Source: an uncultured Gemmatimonadota bacterium (GTDB taxonomy: Bacteria; Gemmatimonadota; Gemmatimonadetes; Gemmatimonadales; Gemmatimonadaceae). Taken from it: 8,255 nt of DNA. Position numbers and translations under genes: made by a program. Positions 1 to 7,032 of this stretch are shown here, piece by piece. Position 1 is the stretch's first letter, and each line of letters opens with the position of its first letter. The notes under the pieces were generated by a model. It was not told where the DNA came from. It saw only the letters and a program-made list of their open reading frames with translations, and did not search any database. Where the stretch lies: the NCBI GenBank assembly GCA_946887155.1, contig CAMPKM010000110.1, positions 1 to 8,255 of the forward strand. The letters are read 5' to 3'.

Positions 1-1
1 C

Positions 2-517
2 CTGACGAATGTGCAGATCCCGGCCAATGTCGGCGACTTCCGCCTGATGAGCCGTCGCGTCGTCGACCAGCTGAAGTTGCTGCGGGAAAAGGACCGGTTC
101 GTGCGCGGGCTGGTGAGCTGGGTCGGGTTCAACCAGACCGGCGTCACCTACCACCGTGAAGCACGACAGGCGGGCGTGACCAAGTATCCGTTGCGCAAGA
201 TGATCAAGTTCGCCTTCGATGGCATCACGTCGTTCTCGACCGCGCCGCTCAAGCTGGCGACGTGGACCGGTTACCTGGCGGCGCTGGCGGCGGTGCTCTA
301 CCTCATCAGCGTATTGGTGCAACGGGCACTCGGGATCACGGTGGAAGGCTGGGCCACGATCATGGTTGCCATGCTCTTCCTCGGCAGCGTCCAGCTGATC
401 TGCCTCGGCATCCTCGGCGAATACCTGGGGCGCATTTTCAACGAGGTGAAGCCACGCCCGATGTACGTGGTCCAGGAGCGAATCGGACTCGACGAGCCAC
501 GGCGCCAGGGTCCGTGA
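2..517 (+). CDS. Polyprenyl-phosphate glycosyltransferase, GT2 family (GtrB/DPM1-like), C-terminal part
   Basis: Only the last 171 residues are in the window; the reading frame is open to the left edge, so the start lies upstream. The catalytic-domain end shows the conserved block GDFRLMSRR, followed by the FxRGLVSWVGF segment and the AGVTKYPLRKMIKFAFDGI stretch typical of bactoprenol glucosyltransferase (GtrB) and dolichyl-phosphate mannose synthase-like enzymes. Two hydrophobic helices follow (about nt 257-325 and 350-420), ending in the usual GEYLGRIFNEVK cytoplasmic tail. By family, the enzyme transfers a sugar from a nucleotide donor to undecaprenyl phosphate on the cytoplasmic face of the inner membrane, giving a lipid-linked sugar for glycan or lipid modification. 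The sugar cannot be told from this part. The stop overlaps the next start by 4 bases (GTGA), pointing to translational coupling with the SDR gene. Family assignment is strong; the exact substrate is unknown. Confidence 0.9.
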   Translation: MTNVQIPANVGDFRLMSRRVVDQLKLLREKDRFVRGLVSWVGFNQTGVTYHREARQAGVTKYPLRKMIKFAFDGITSFSTAPLKLATWTGYLAALAAVLYLISVLVQRALGITVEGWATIMVAMLFLGSVQLICLGILGEYLGRIFNEVKPRPMYVVQERIGLDEPRRQGP

Positions 518-1860
518 ACGCGAGACGGGTCTTTGTCACCGGGGGCAGCGGGTTTCTCGGCCGGACGCTCCTCCCGGAGCTGAGGCGCATCGACGGACTC
601 GAAATCGTTGCGCTCGATCGCTCGGGCGCGCTGGCCGGAGTGGAGCACACGACCGTCGTCCGCGGCGACCTGCTGGAGCCGGATTCCTATCGTCAGGCAC
701 TGGGCGGGTGCGACGGCGTATTGCACCTGGCGGCGGCCACCGGCAAGGCATCCCCCGAAACGCAACTGCGCGAAACCGCCGCGGGAACCGAGGCACTGGT
801 CGACGCCTGCCTGACGAGCGGTGTGGAGCGCCTGTTGCTCGTCAGTTCGATCGCCGCCGCCTTCCCCGACAAGCGCGGGTACCCGTATGCTGTGGCGAAA
901 GAACGCGCCGAGCGCGCGGTGTCCGCCTCGGGCCTGCGATACTGCATCCTCAGGCCGACGATCATCTTTGGCGAGGGATCGCCGATTCTCGCCTCGCTGG
1001 CGAAACTGGCGATGCTGCCGTTGGTGGTGGTGCCGGGCGCGGGGACTGCCCGCGTCCAACCGATCGCCGCCGTTGACGTGGTGAGGGCGATCCTCACCAT
1101 CCTGCATAACGACCGCTTCGAGTCGGAGACGTTCGAAGTGGGCGGACCAGAATCGCTGACGATGGAAGCGCTACTCCAGCGAATCCGGATGAGCCGGACG
1201 GGCAAGTCAGGGCGTACGATCCACATACCGCTGGGGTTGATCCAGGCCCCGCTCGTCGTGGCGGAGCGGATCGGACTTCGCAAGATCCTGCCGGCCACCG
1301 CGGGCCAGCTTTCGTCATTCAAGCACGACGGGACCGCCGCTTCGAACTCGTTGCAGGAATTTCTCGTCCCCGACATGGCACCGCTGGACGGGCTGCTCGT
1401 GCCGGGTGACACGGTGAGCCCAAAGGCCGGCGCGCTCGACCAGGAGTGCCGCATCTTCACCCGTCACCTGATCGGTGTCGATCCCGATGATGTGGTCATG
1501 CACAACTACCGTGCGGCAGTCGCGACCCTTCCGGCGCTGAACACCGGCGGTCCCTGGGACCGATCCCTTCTTGCGCTGGCGCGCCGCGGCATCATCGGTG
1601 TGCGCTGCGCGGATTCGTTCGCCGCGTGGTTTGCACGCACGTCCGTCCTCCGCAAGCGGCTGGTGATGCTGCTCGCGATTCTCGAGACACGAGCCCCCTT
1701 TTCGGACCGGATCGACGAAGCGTCAGGCGGATCGGCGCCAGCGGCGATCGTTCGCGTGGCCCTGCGCGCTGGCTGGTCGCTGCTTCATCTCGTTGCCGGC
1801 GCGTTGATACTCGTCCCGATGCGCCTGGTATCTGGTGGCCGACGCGAGCCGGCGCGATGA
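514..1860 (+). CDS. NAD(P)-dependent epimerase/dehydratase (extended SDR) with unassigned C-terminal membrane tail
   Basis: 448 residues from GTG 514, chosen because the Rossmann strand begins immediately after it and the GTGA overlap with the previous stop fits the coupling seen elsewhere here; an AGGG lies 3 bases upstream. Residues 1-290 form an extended/atypical SDR: TGGSGFLG at 9-16 binds the dinucleotide, HLAA is at 71-74, SS at 111-112, and the catalytic Tyr125-x3-Lys129 pair is intact (YAVAK). The family acts on sugar nucleotides, lipid-linked sugars or sterol-like ketones as reductase, epimerase or dehydrogenase; no residue here decides among them. Residues ~300-448 are not part of a normal SDR: they contain ECRIFTRHLIG (311-321), an Arg/Leu-rich segment (350-395), and a hydrophobic helix at about 422-438 before a basic end, suggesting attachment to the inner membrane. 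The position between a polyprenyl-phosphate glycosyltransferase and an FAD oxidoreductase suggests a membrane-associated sugar substrate (inference). Confidence 0.85.
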   Translation: MNARRVFVTGGSGFLGRTLLPELRRIDGLEIVALDRSGALAGVEHTTVVRGDLLEPDSYRQALGGCDGVLHLAAATGKASPETQLRETAAGTEALVDACLTSGVERLLLVSSIAAAFPDKRGYPYAVAKERAERAVSASGLRYCILRPTIIFGEGSPILASLAKLAMLPLVVVPGAGTARVQPIAAVDVVRAILTILHNDRFESETFEVGGPESLTMEALLQRIRMSRTGKSGRTIHIPLGLIQAPLVVAERIGLRKILPATAGQLSSFKHDGTAASNSLQEFLVPDMAPLDGLLVPGDTVSPKAGALDQECRIFTRHLIGVDPDDVVMHNYRAAVATLPALNTGGPWDRSLLALARRGIIGVRCADSFAAWFARTSVLRKRLVMLLAILETRAPFSDRIDEASGGSAPAAIVRVALRAGWSLLHLVAGALILVPMRLVSGGRREPAR

Positions 1861-3467
1861 CGACGCCTGCGGTCACCGTCGTTGGTTCAGGCGCCAGTGG
1901 CGTACACTTCGCGCTCACACTGCTCCGGAAGGGTTACCGTGTCCGCATGCTCGACGTCGGGCGGCAAGGTCACCCACCGGTGCTGCCTGACGCCACGCTC
2001 AACGGACTGAAGCGCCGTCTCGACAATCCCCCGTCCTATTTCCTCGGTCCTGATTTCGGAGCCGCACTGCTGCCGGGGATCGACGAGGAGTATTACGGCC
2101 TCCCCCCGAGCAAGGACTTCGTGTTCGATCCGGTGGATGGATTTGAACAACAGACATCCGGCTTCGACCCACTCGTTTCCTTCGCGCGCGGAGGGCTGGG
2201 CGAAGCCTGGACCGGCGGGTGCTATCCGTTCAACGCGGATGAAATCACGGACTTTCCATTCGAGCATAACGAGCTGCTCCGGCACTACAACGAGGTGGCC
2301 CGGCGAATTGGAATCAGCGGCGCGGTGGACGACCTCTCCCGCTTCATGCCGGTTCACGATCATCTCCTTCCAGGACTCCGGCTCGATGAGCATTCCGAGC
2401 GGCTGATGTCGAAGTACGCTCGCGTTCGCGATCGCCTGAACGGACGCGGCGTGTTCATGGGACGCACGCGGCTGGCGACCTTGAGTGCTCCGCTTGGTGA
2501 CCGCAAAGCCTGCGACTATCTCGGACGATGTCTCTGGGGTTGTCCTCACGGATCCCTCTATGTGCCCTCGATGACGCTCGTCGAGTGCCTGGCACATCCA
2601 TCGTTCGAATACGTCCCGGGGGTGGAAGTGCTCCGCCTCCGCATCGGACCCTCGCAGCGTGTCGTCGCGGTCGTGGGACGCGTCCTGGGTGAAAATGCGG
2701 AGCGTGAATTCGCGGTCGATCGCGTAGCGCTGGCGGCTGGAGCCCTGCTCTCCACCCGCATCGTGTTGTCATCAGTGCTCGCCCACAGTGGAGAACGCGT
2801 ACGCCTGTCGGGACTGATGGACAACCGGCAGGTCCTGATGCCGTTCGTGAACCTCGGAATGATCGGCCGGCAGTTCCGCGCCGAATCGTACCAGTATCAC
2901 CAGCTGGGCATGGGCATCGCCGGCGAGTCTCCGCGCGATTACGTGCACGGGCAGGTCACCACGCTGAAGACGGCGCTCGTCCATCCGCTCATTCAGCGGC
3001 TGCCGCTGGATCTGGCGACGGCAACGTATGCGTTCCGGGCGCTGCACGCCGCGCTGGGACTGGTCAACGTCAATTTCCGCGATACGCGACGCGCCGAAAA
3101 CTTCGTCGAGCTCACGGAAGGACCGGCGCCACGCCTTCGGATCCACTACCAGGCGGATGCCGGTGAAGGCGATCGCCTGACGAGAGCACTGCGACGGGTG
3201 AGGAAGGCCCTGTTCAGCCTCGGATGCATCGTGCCGCCAGGCATGGTGCACGTTCGGCCGATGGGGGCCAGCGTCCATTACGCGGGCACGATACCCATGA
3301 CGCGGGAGGCGGCGCCGTTCACCACCAACGAATACGGCCAGAGTCGTGATTTCGAGAACCTGTTCCTGGTCGACGGCGCGACGTTCCCGTTTCTGCCGGC
3401 GAAAAACATCACGTTCACGCTGATGGCGAATGCCGTCAGGATTGCCGAGACGGCATTTCAGCCCTGA
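1857..3467 (+). CDS. GMC-family FAD-dependent oxidoreductase
   Basis: 536 residues from ATG 1857, which overlaps the previous stop (ATGA) and sits directly before the FAD-binding strand. GSGASG (10-15) is the dinucleotide motif and Asp33 ends the second strand, where the ribose is bound. RGGLGEAWTGG (111-121) matches the second GMC flavin-contact region. The C-terminal block is diagnostic: His474 in SVHYAGTIPM and Asn517 in AKNITFT form the expected His/Asn active-site pair, with LFLVDGATFPF between them. The family oxidises an alcohol group to a carbonyl, with FAD passing electrons to oxygen or another acceptor. Three cysteines (219, 225, 229 in CDYLGRCLWGCP) form a compact group seen in some bacterial GMC members. 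There is no signal peptide or transmembrane helix, so it is probably cytoplasmic or peripheral. The substrate is unknown; operon context suggests a sugar or lipid-linked sugar hydroxyl. Length is ordinary for the family. Confidence 0.9.
   Translation: MTTPAVTVVGSGASGVHFALTLLRKGYRVRMLDVGRQGHPPVLPDATLNGLKRRLDNPPSYFLGPDFGAALLPGIDEEYYGLPPSKDFVFDPVDGFEQQTSGFDPLVSFARGGLGEAWTGGCYPFNADEITDFPFEHNELLRHYNEVARRIGISGAVDDLSRFMPVHDHLLPGLRLDEHSERLMSKYARVRDRLNGRGVFMGRTRLATLSAPLGDRKACDYLGRCLWGCPHGSLYVPSMTLVECLAHPSFEYVPGVEVLRLRIGPSQRVVAVVGRVLGENAEREFAVDRVALAAGALLSTRIVLSSVLAHSGERVRLSGLMDNRQVLMPFVNLGMIGRQFRAESYQYHQLGMGIAGESPRDYVHGQVTTLKTALVHPLIQRLPLDLATATYAFRALHAALGLVNVNFRDTRRAENFVELTEGPAPRLRIHYQADAGEGDRLTRALRRVRKALFSLGCIVPPGMVHVRPMGASVHYAGTIPMTREAAPFTTNEYGQSRDFENLFLVDGATFPFLPAKNITFTLMANAVRIAETAFQP
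3429..3457. terminator. 9-bp hairpin at the convergent operon junction (possible weak terminator)
   Basis: AATGCCGTC (3429-3437) and GACGGCATT (3449-3457) are perfect inverted repeats around an 11-base loop, lying inside the last codons of the GMC oxidoreductase gene. It is the only terminator-like structure I see where the two operons meet. No proper T-run follows on either strand (only TTTC on the plus side), so intrinsic termination would be weak, and a chance palindrome in coding DNA is quite possible. Confidence 0.25.
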
Positions 3468-3468
3468 C

Positions 3469-5295
3469 TCAGCGTCGTGGAGGAGGGAGAAGTGACCGGA
3501 GCGAGTGGATTACGTGACTCGTCGTGTCCGCTCGCGTGAGTCCCGAGAGATCGGTGGAGATATCGAATGCCTCGATGCTTCCATCCCCGTACCGGATGAC
3601 CTGGTGCGAAGAGTCGACGATGCTGATCATGTCACCCGTTGCGGCTCGTGCCCACGTGGGGAGTCGCGGGTCATGACGGATCTCGGAGTACGCGGGCCCG
3701 GCGCCCCCGGTGCGCGACGAGTCCCACGTGGACCGGAGGGATTCGCCCGGCAGTTTGCCTTGTACACCGGACAGATCGATGATCGTGGCCGCGACGTTCC
3801 GGATGGACACGCTTTCGGTGACGCGAACGCCGGGTGGAATGACACCGGGATACAGCATCACCAGTGGCACGTGCAGCGATCGCAGGTAGAGCGAGTTCCC
3901 ATGATTATAGAGTCCATGCTCGGCAAACTCCTCGCCATGGTCCGAAAGGATCACGAGAATCGTGTTGTCGAGCAGGTTGCTGGCTCGCAGCTCGCTAATC
4001 AGCTCGCCGACGGCGGCATCGAGTCCGGCAATGGCCGCTTCATATGCGCGCTCCATTGCCGGGCCGATCAACGGCCCGAGATCCTCGGGCTCGAGGTGAG
4101 CGCGCGTGCGGGCCTGTCGTCGCTCGCTGGCGCTGGCATCGGCACCATACCAGCCGAACCGAGTCGCCAGGGAATCCGCCGGCAGGTAGGGCGCATGCGC
4201 GTCGAAGAAGTTCACGAAAGCGAAGTACGGACGCTCGCGATCGCGCTCGAGCCACCGGACCAGCGCCTGTGAATTGGTGGCGGCATCCGTCCGCGCCAAC
4301 TGGTTGTCGGGGCCGAAGACGCGGCGGGTGATCGCGCTGGTGAACAGGAGTCGCAACAGGGCCGTGCTGCGCGCGACCTGCTCCACCCCCAGCCGGTGTT
4401 CGTCGAAGTGCGCGAATCCGCGACCGAGTCCCCACGCACGTGTCACGAACACGCGGTTCGCCGAAAAGGCGCCAGTGCGATAACCGGCGGCGCTGAACAC
4501 TTCGCCGATCGTGCGATCCGCATCATCGAGGGGAACGCGCCAGGTGGCCGACAGTTCGTGCGCCCAGCGACCGGTGAACAGACTGGCGTGTGACGGCATC
4601 GTATACGACGACGGCGAGATCGCGCGGTCGAACGCGACTCCGCCGCGGGCGAGCTCCGTGAGGTTCGGCGCCGTCGGGCGTGAATGACCGTAGAGATCCA
4701 GCGACGCCGCGCGGACGGTGTCCCAGAGGAGGATCAGGACGTTCGGCGCTCCGGGAGCGGCGGCGCCGAGTTGCTGGATGTCCCGCCGTTCCCGGATCAC
4801 GGGCCACACCGCCATCGGGATCGCGATGCCCAGCGTCAACACGGACAGGGCGATGGTCACCGGCCTGACGGCGCGCGCCGCGAGCGGTGACGAGGCGATT
4901 CGCGGGGCGATGGCGACACTCGCGCCCACGACGAGGACCAGCAGGGCGAGTGGATGCAGCCGCGGCACGTACATGGCCGCCGTCATGCCTAACGTCAGCA
5001 ACGCGGCAAACCACGTGACCGTGGGGCGGTTCAGCCGGGGGAACCAGCGGCCGAGCAGGGCGAGCAGCGCGAAGATGACACCGAACACGAACAGGCTGCC
5101 CGCGGGCGCCATCCACCACGCGTGCACACCGTGATCGAGCGGCTGTCCACTCAACTGCCAGTTCGCCACCCGAGCGCCGTTCTCCAGCAGACCGGCCAGC
5201 AGCGCCATTCCGAGCGCGAGCGTAATCCGCGAAACCCGGGACCCGCCGGCGAGCGGCGACCCGGCTCTCGGTACGTCCCGCTGCGGATCGGTCAC
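3469..5295 (-). CDS. Five-helix membrane protein with sulfatase-fold (alkaline phosphatase superfamily) ectodomain, Thr nucleophile type
   Basis: 608 residues from GTG 5295, which overlaps the stop of the upstream dehydratase gene (GTGA). I see no clear ribosome site, so translation probably depends on coupling. Five hydrophobic helices lie at about 24-40, 63-82, 93-110, 114-130 and 146-165; basic loops after helices 2 and 4 predict an inside N-terminus and a periplasmic catalytic domain (185-608). Metal ligands typical of the sulfatase family are visible: Asp192 (LLWDTVRA), and Asp452-His453 (SDHGEEF), with NHG at 464-466. The active-site segment reads SSYTMPSHASLFTG (229-242): Thr232 replaces the Cys/Ser that becomes formylglycine in true sulfatases, and His236 replaces the usual Arg. 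Lipoteichoic acid synthase LtaS has the same layout, five helices plus a Thr-nucleophile ectodomain, so a phosphotransferase or phosphodiesterase acting on an exported glycan or lipid is more likely than sulfate removal. Family is sure; reaction is inferred. Confidence 0.85.
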   Translation of the reverse strand: MTDPQRDVPRAGSPLAGGSRVSRITLALGMALLAGLLENGARVANWQLSGQPLDHGVHAWWMAPAGSLFVFGVIFALLALLGRWFPRLNRPTVTWFAALLTLGMTAAMYVPRLHPLALLVLVVGASVAIAPRIASSPLAARAVRPVTIALSVLTLGIAIPMAVWPVIRERRDIQQLGAAAPGAPNVLILLWDTVRAASLDLYGHSRPTAPNLTELARGGVAFDRAISPSSYTMPSHASLFTGRWAHELSATWRVPLDDADRTIGEVFSAAGYRTGAFSANRVFVTRAWGLGRGFAHFDEHRLGVEQVARSTALLRLLFTSAITRRVFGPDNQLARTDAATNSQALVRWLERDRERPYFAFVNFFDAHAPYLPADSLATRFGWYGADASASERRQARTRAHLEPEDLGPLIGPAMERAYEAAIAGLDAAVGELISELRASNLLDNTILVILSDHGEEFAEHGLYNHGNSLYLRSLHVPLVMLYPGVIPPGVRVTESVSIRNVAATIIDLSGVQGKLPGESLRSTWDSSRTGGAGPAYSEIRHDPRLPTWARAATGDMISIVDSSHQVIRYGDGSIEAFDISTDLSGLTRADTTSHVIHSLRSLLPPPRR

Positions 5296-6266
5296 CGCGT
5301 CAGTCGTTGTCGGTACCAGTCGATCGTAATAGCCAGAGACTCGTCGAAATCATGACGCGGCTTCCAGTTCATCAGCGTCCGCGCCCTGGTGCAATCGAGG
5401 TACTGGCGTGGAATCTCGTTGGTGGCGTGGCCGAGAATGGTCAGCGACAGGTTCGTCTTGCCGGTCAGTTGCAGGATCCGGTTCGCGACCTCGACAACAC
5501 TGAGTGGTGTCTCGGTCCCGAAGTTGAACGCTTCCCCGCTGAAATTCTCGCCCGGGACACGTTCGGCCAGCTGCAGGTACGCGTCGACGGCGTCGGCCAC
5601 GAAGAAGTAGTCGCGGACGAACGTGCCGTCGCTCCGGATGATGGGAGACTCGTCGTACAGGGCCGACCGGATCGTTCCCGGAATGAGCCGGTTGAAGTTG
5701 AGGTCACCGCCACCATACAGGTTCCCGCAGCGGGTGACTGCCACCGGCAGGCGGAAGCTGTGGTAATACGCCTGCGAGATGAGGTCAGCGCAGGACTTCG
5801 ACACGTCGTACGGGAAGCGTCCGATGAGCGGCGTATCCTCCCGATACGGGAGCTGCGGGTGTGCACCGTAGGCCTTGTCGCTCGACGCAACGATCACGCG
5901 CTCGATGCGCGGCATCAACTGGCGTGCCGCCTCGAGCAGGATCCACGTGCCACGGATATTGGACTCGAAGGTCGAAAGCGCCGACCGGCTCGCGGTGCCC
6001 ACGATCGTCTGGGCGCCGAGGTGGAACACGGTGTCGATTTCGTATTCGTTCATCGCGCGCAGCAGCAGCTCGTAATCCTCGAGCTCACCCCGCACCAGGC
6101 GGCACTTCGAGAGTGTCCCCGACGTCGCGGCTTCGCTGTCGGGGACCCAGTCGCGCACGAGGCAGACCGGGTTCGCGCCACGGGCCAGCAGTTCGGCAGT
6201 GAGGTGCGAGCCTAACAAGCCGGTGGCGCCGGTGACGAAGACGTTGCGCTGTTTCCAGAAACTCAC
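5292..6266 (-). CDS. NAD-dependent sugar-nucleotide dehydratase, CDP-glucose 4,6-dehydratase (RfbG)-like
   Basis: 324 residues from GTG 6266. This start has a strong GGAGG five bases upstream, overlaps the previous stop (GTGA), and is followed by SFWKQRNVFVTG, where FW just before the first strand is typical of CDP-glucose 4,6-dehydratases. TGATGLLG (12-19) binds NAD, SSDKAYG (128-134) carries the Asp-Lys pair (130-131) found in CDP-glucose dehydratases where dTDP-glucose dehydratases have Asp-Glu, and Tyr153-x3-Lys157 is the catalytic pair. TRCGNLYGGGD (178-188) and the IPGTIR segment also match that family. Expected reaction: CDP-glucose to CDP-4-keto-6-deoxyglucose in the cytoplasm. The immediately upstream gene makes CDP-glucose, which strongly supports this role. 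It is shorter than classical RfbG (about 355 residues), and GDP-mannose 4,6-dehydratase or a UDP-sugar epimerase cannot be ruled out by sequence alone. Confidence 0.85.
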   Translation of the reverse strand: MSFWKQRNVFVTGATGLLGSHLTAELLARGANPVCLVRDWVPDSEAATSGTLSKCRLVRGELEDYELLLRAMNEYEIDTVFHLGAQTIVGTASRSALSTFESNIRGTWILLEAARQLMPRIERVIVASSDKAYGAHPQLPYREDTPLIGRFPYDVSKSCADLISQAYYHSFRLPVAVTRCGNLYGGGDLNFNRLIPGTIRSALYDESPIIRSDGTFVRDYFFVADAVDAYLQLAERVPGENFSGEAFNFGTETPLSVVEVANRILQLTGKTNLSLTILGHATNEIPRQYLDCTRARTLMNWKPRHDFDESLAITIDWYRQRLTR

Positions 6267-7030
6267 GATCGCCTCCACGGCGCCGAACCGCTGGTCCAGA
6301 GACTCTCGAGCAGGTCGCGTTCGCGCAGCGTATCCATGGGCTGGAAAAAGCCGGGGTGCCTGAAGGCCATCAGCTGGCCGTCCCTCGCCAGGTGTTCGAG
6401 CGGGTCGCGCTCGAGGATCGTGTCGTCGCCGGCGAGGTATTCGAACACACCCGGCTCGAAGACGAAGAAGCCGCCATTGATCCAGCCGCCTTCGGCCTGC
6501 GGCTTTTCGGTAAACTCGCGCACCGTATCGCCGTCGATCGAAAGTCCGCCGAATCGTGCCGGCGGTCGTACCGCCGTGACGGTGGCCATCTTCCCGTGAT
6601 GTTCGTGAAAGGCGAGGAGAGCGTTGATGTCCACGTCCGACAGGCCGTCGCCATAGGTGCACACGAACCGGTTGTTGCCGATGTGCTGCTGGAGGCGCCT
6701 GACGCGACCTCCGGTCATGGTATCGAGCCCGGTGTCGACGACGCCGACGCGCCAGTCGAGCCGGCTGCGGTTGAGCACCTTCATGGCGCCGTCGCTCAAG
6801 TCGACAATGAAGTCGCTCTCGTGGGTGACGATGTTCCGGAAGTATTCCTTGATCATGTCACCGCGATAGCCGCAGGCGACGAGGAAATCCCGATGCCCGT
6901 GGCTCGCGAAGAACGACATGAGGTGCCAGAGGATCGGCCGTCCACCAATCTCCACCATCGGTTTCGGCCGGGACTGCGTCTCCTCGGAAAGTCGCGTGCC
7001 GCGTCCGCCGGCCAGGATGACAACCATCAT
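6263..7030 (-). CDS. rfbF: Glucose-1-phosphate cytidylyltransferase
   Basis: 255 residues from ATG 7030 (a second ATG follows at 7027); the family is about 257 residues, so the gene is complete. The enzyme joins glucose-1-phosphate and CTP to give CDP-glucose and pyrophosphate, the first committed step to CDP-deoxysugars. The nucleotidyltransferase signature LAGGRGTRLSEET (6-18) with PKPM (22-25) binds the nucleotide; SEET and MVEIG are characteristic of the cytidylyl branch rather than the dTDP or UDP branch. YGDGLSDVD (126-134) carries the metal-binding Asp128, EKP (175-177) and WINGGFFVFE (183-192) line the sugar site. It starts two bases after the methyltransferase stop and its own stop overlaps the dehydratase start by 4 bases. 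No good ribosome site is visible before ATG 7030, so it likely relies on coupling. This is the best-recognised gene of the window. Confidence 0.95.
   Translation of the reverse strand: MMVVILAGGRGTRLSEETQSRPKPMVEIGGRPILWHLMSFFASHGHRDFLVACGYRGDMIKEYFRNIVTHESDFIVDLSDGAMKVLNRSRLDWRVGVVDTGLDTMTGGRVRRLQQHIGNNRFVCTYGDGLSDVDINALLAFHEHHGKMATVTAVRPPARFGGLSIDGDTVREFTEKPQAEGGWINGGFFVFEPGVFEYLAGDDTILERDPLEHLARDGQLMAFRHPGFFQPMDTLRERDLLESLWTSGSAPWRRS
6272..6276 (-). promoter_or_regulatory. Shine-Dalgarno site GGAGG for the dehydratase gene
   Basis: On the minus strand GGAGG stands five bases before GTG 6266, inside the end of the cytidylyltransferase gene. It decides the dehydratase start at 6266 against longer in-frame extensions that run into the upstream gene. 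Confidence 0.7.
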
Positions 7031-7032
7031 GC

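Noticed and set aside
262..513. Upstream in-frame extension of the SDR
   Set aside because: It runs out of frame through the glycosyltransferase membrane region; GTG 514 directly precedes the Rossmann strand and makes the GTGA overlap.
298..1460. Minus-strand open frames at 298-1107 and 693-1460, opposite the glycosyltransferase and SDR
   Set aside because: Overlap each other in different frames and lie antisense to well-supported genes; compositional artefacts.
1626..1856. Upstream in-frame extension of the GMC oxidoreductase
   Set aside because: The extension reads Arg/Pro-rich text inside the SDR gene; ATG 1857 directly precedes the FAD-binding strand and makes the ATGA overlap.
1887..2597. 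Minus-strand open frame opposite the GMC oxidoreductase
   Set aside because: Antisense to the FAD-binding region of a complete GMC gene and without any motif.
3505..4272. Long plus-strand open frame opposite the sulfatase-fold gene
   Set aside because: It lies wholly antisense to a gene with clear metal-site motifs and five helices; its translation is Arg-rich with no recognisable motif. Such shadows are expected at this G+C.
4588..4612. Formylglycine sulfatase active site
   Set aside because: The segment has Thr at the nucleophile position and His instead of Arg, so the C/S-x-P-x-R requirement is not met.
5307..6215. 302-codon plus-strand open frame opposite the dehydratase gene
   Set aside because: Fully antisense to the SDR with intact NAD and catalytic motifs; low-complexity charged translation and no family features.
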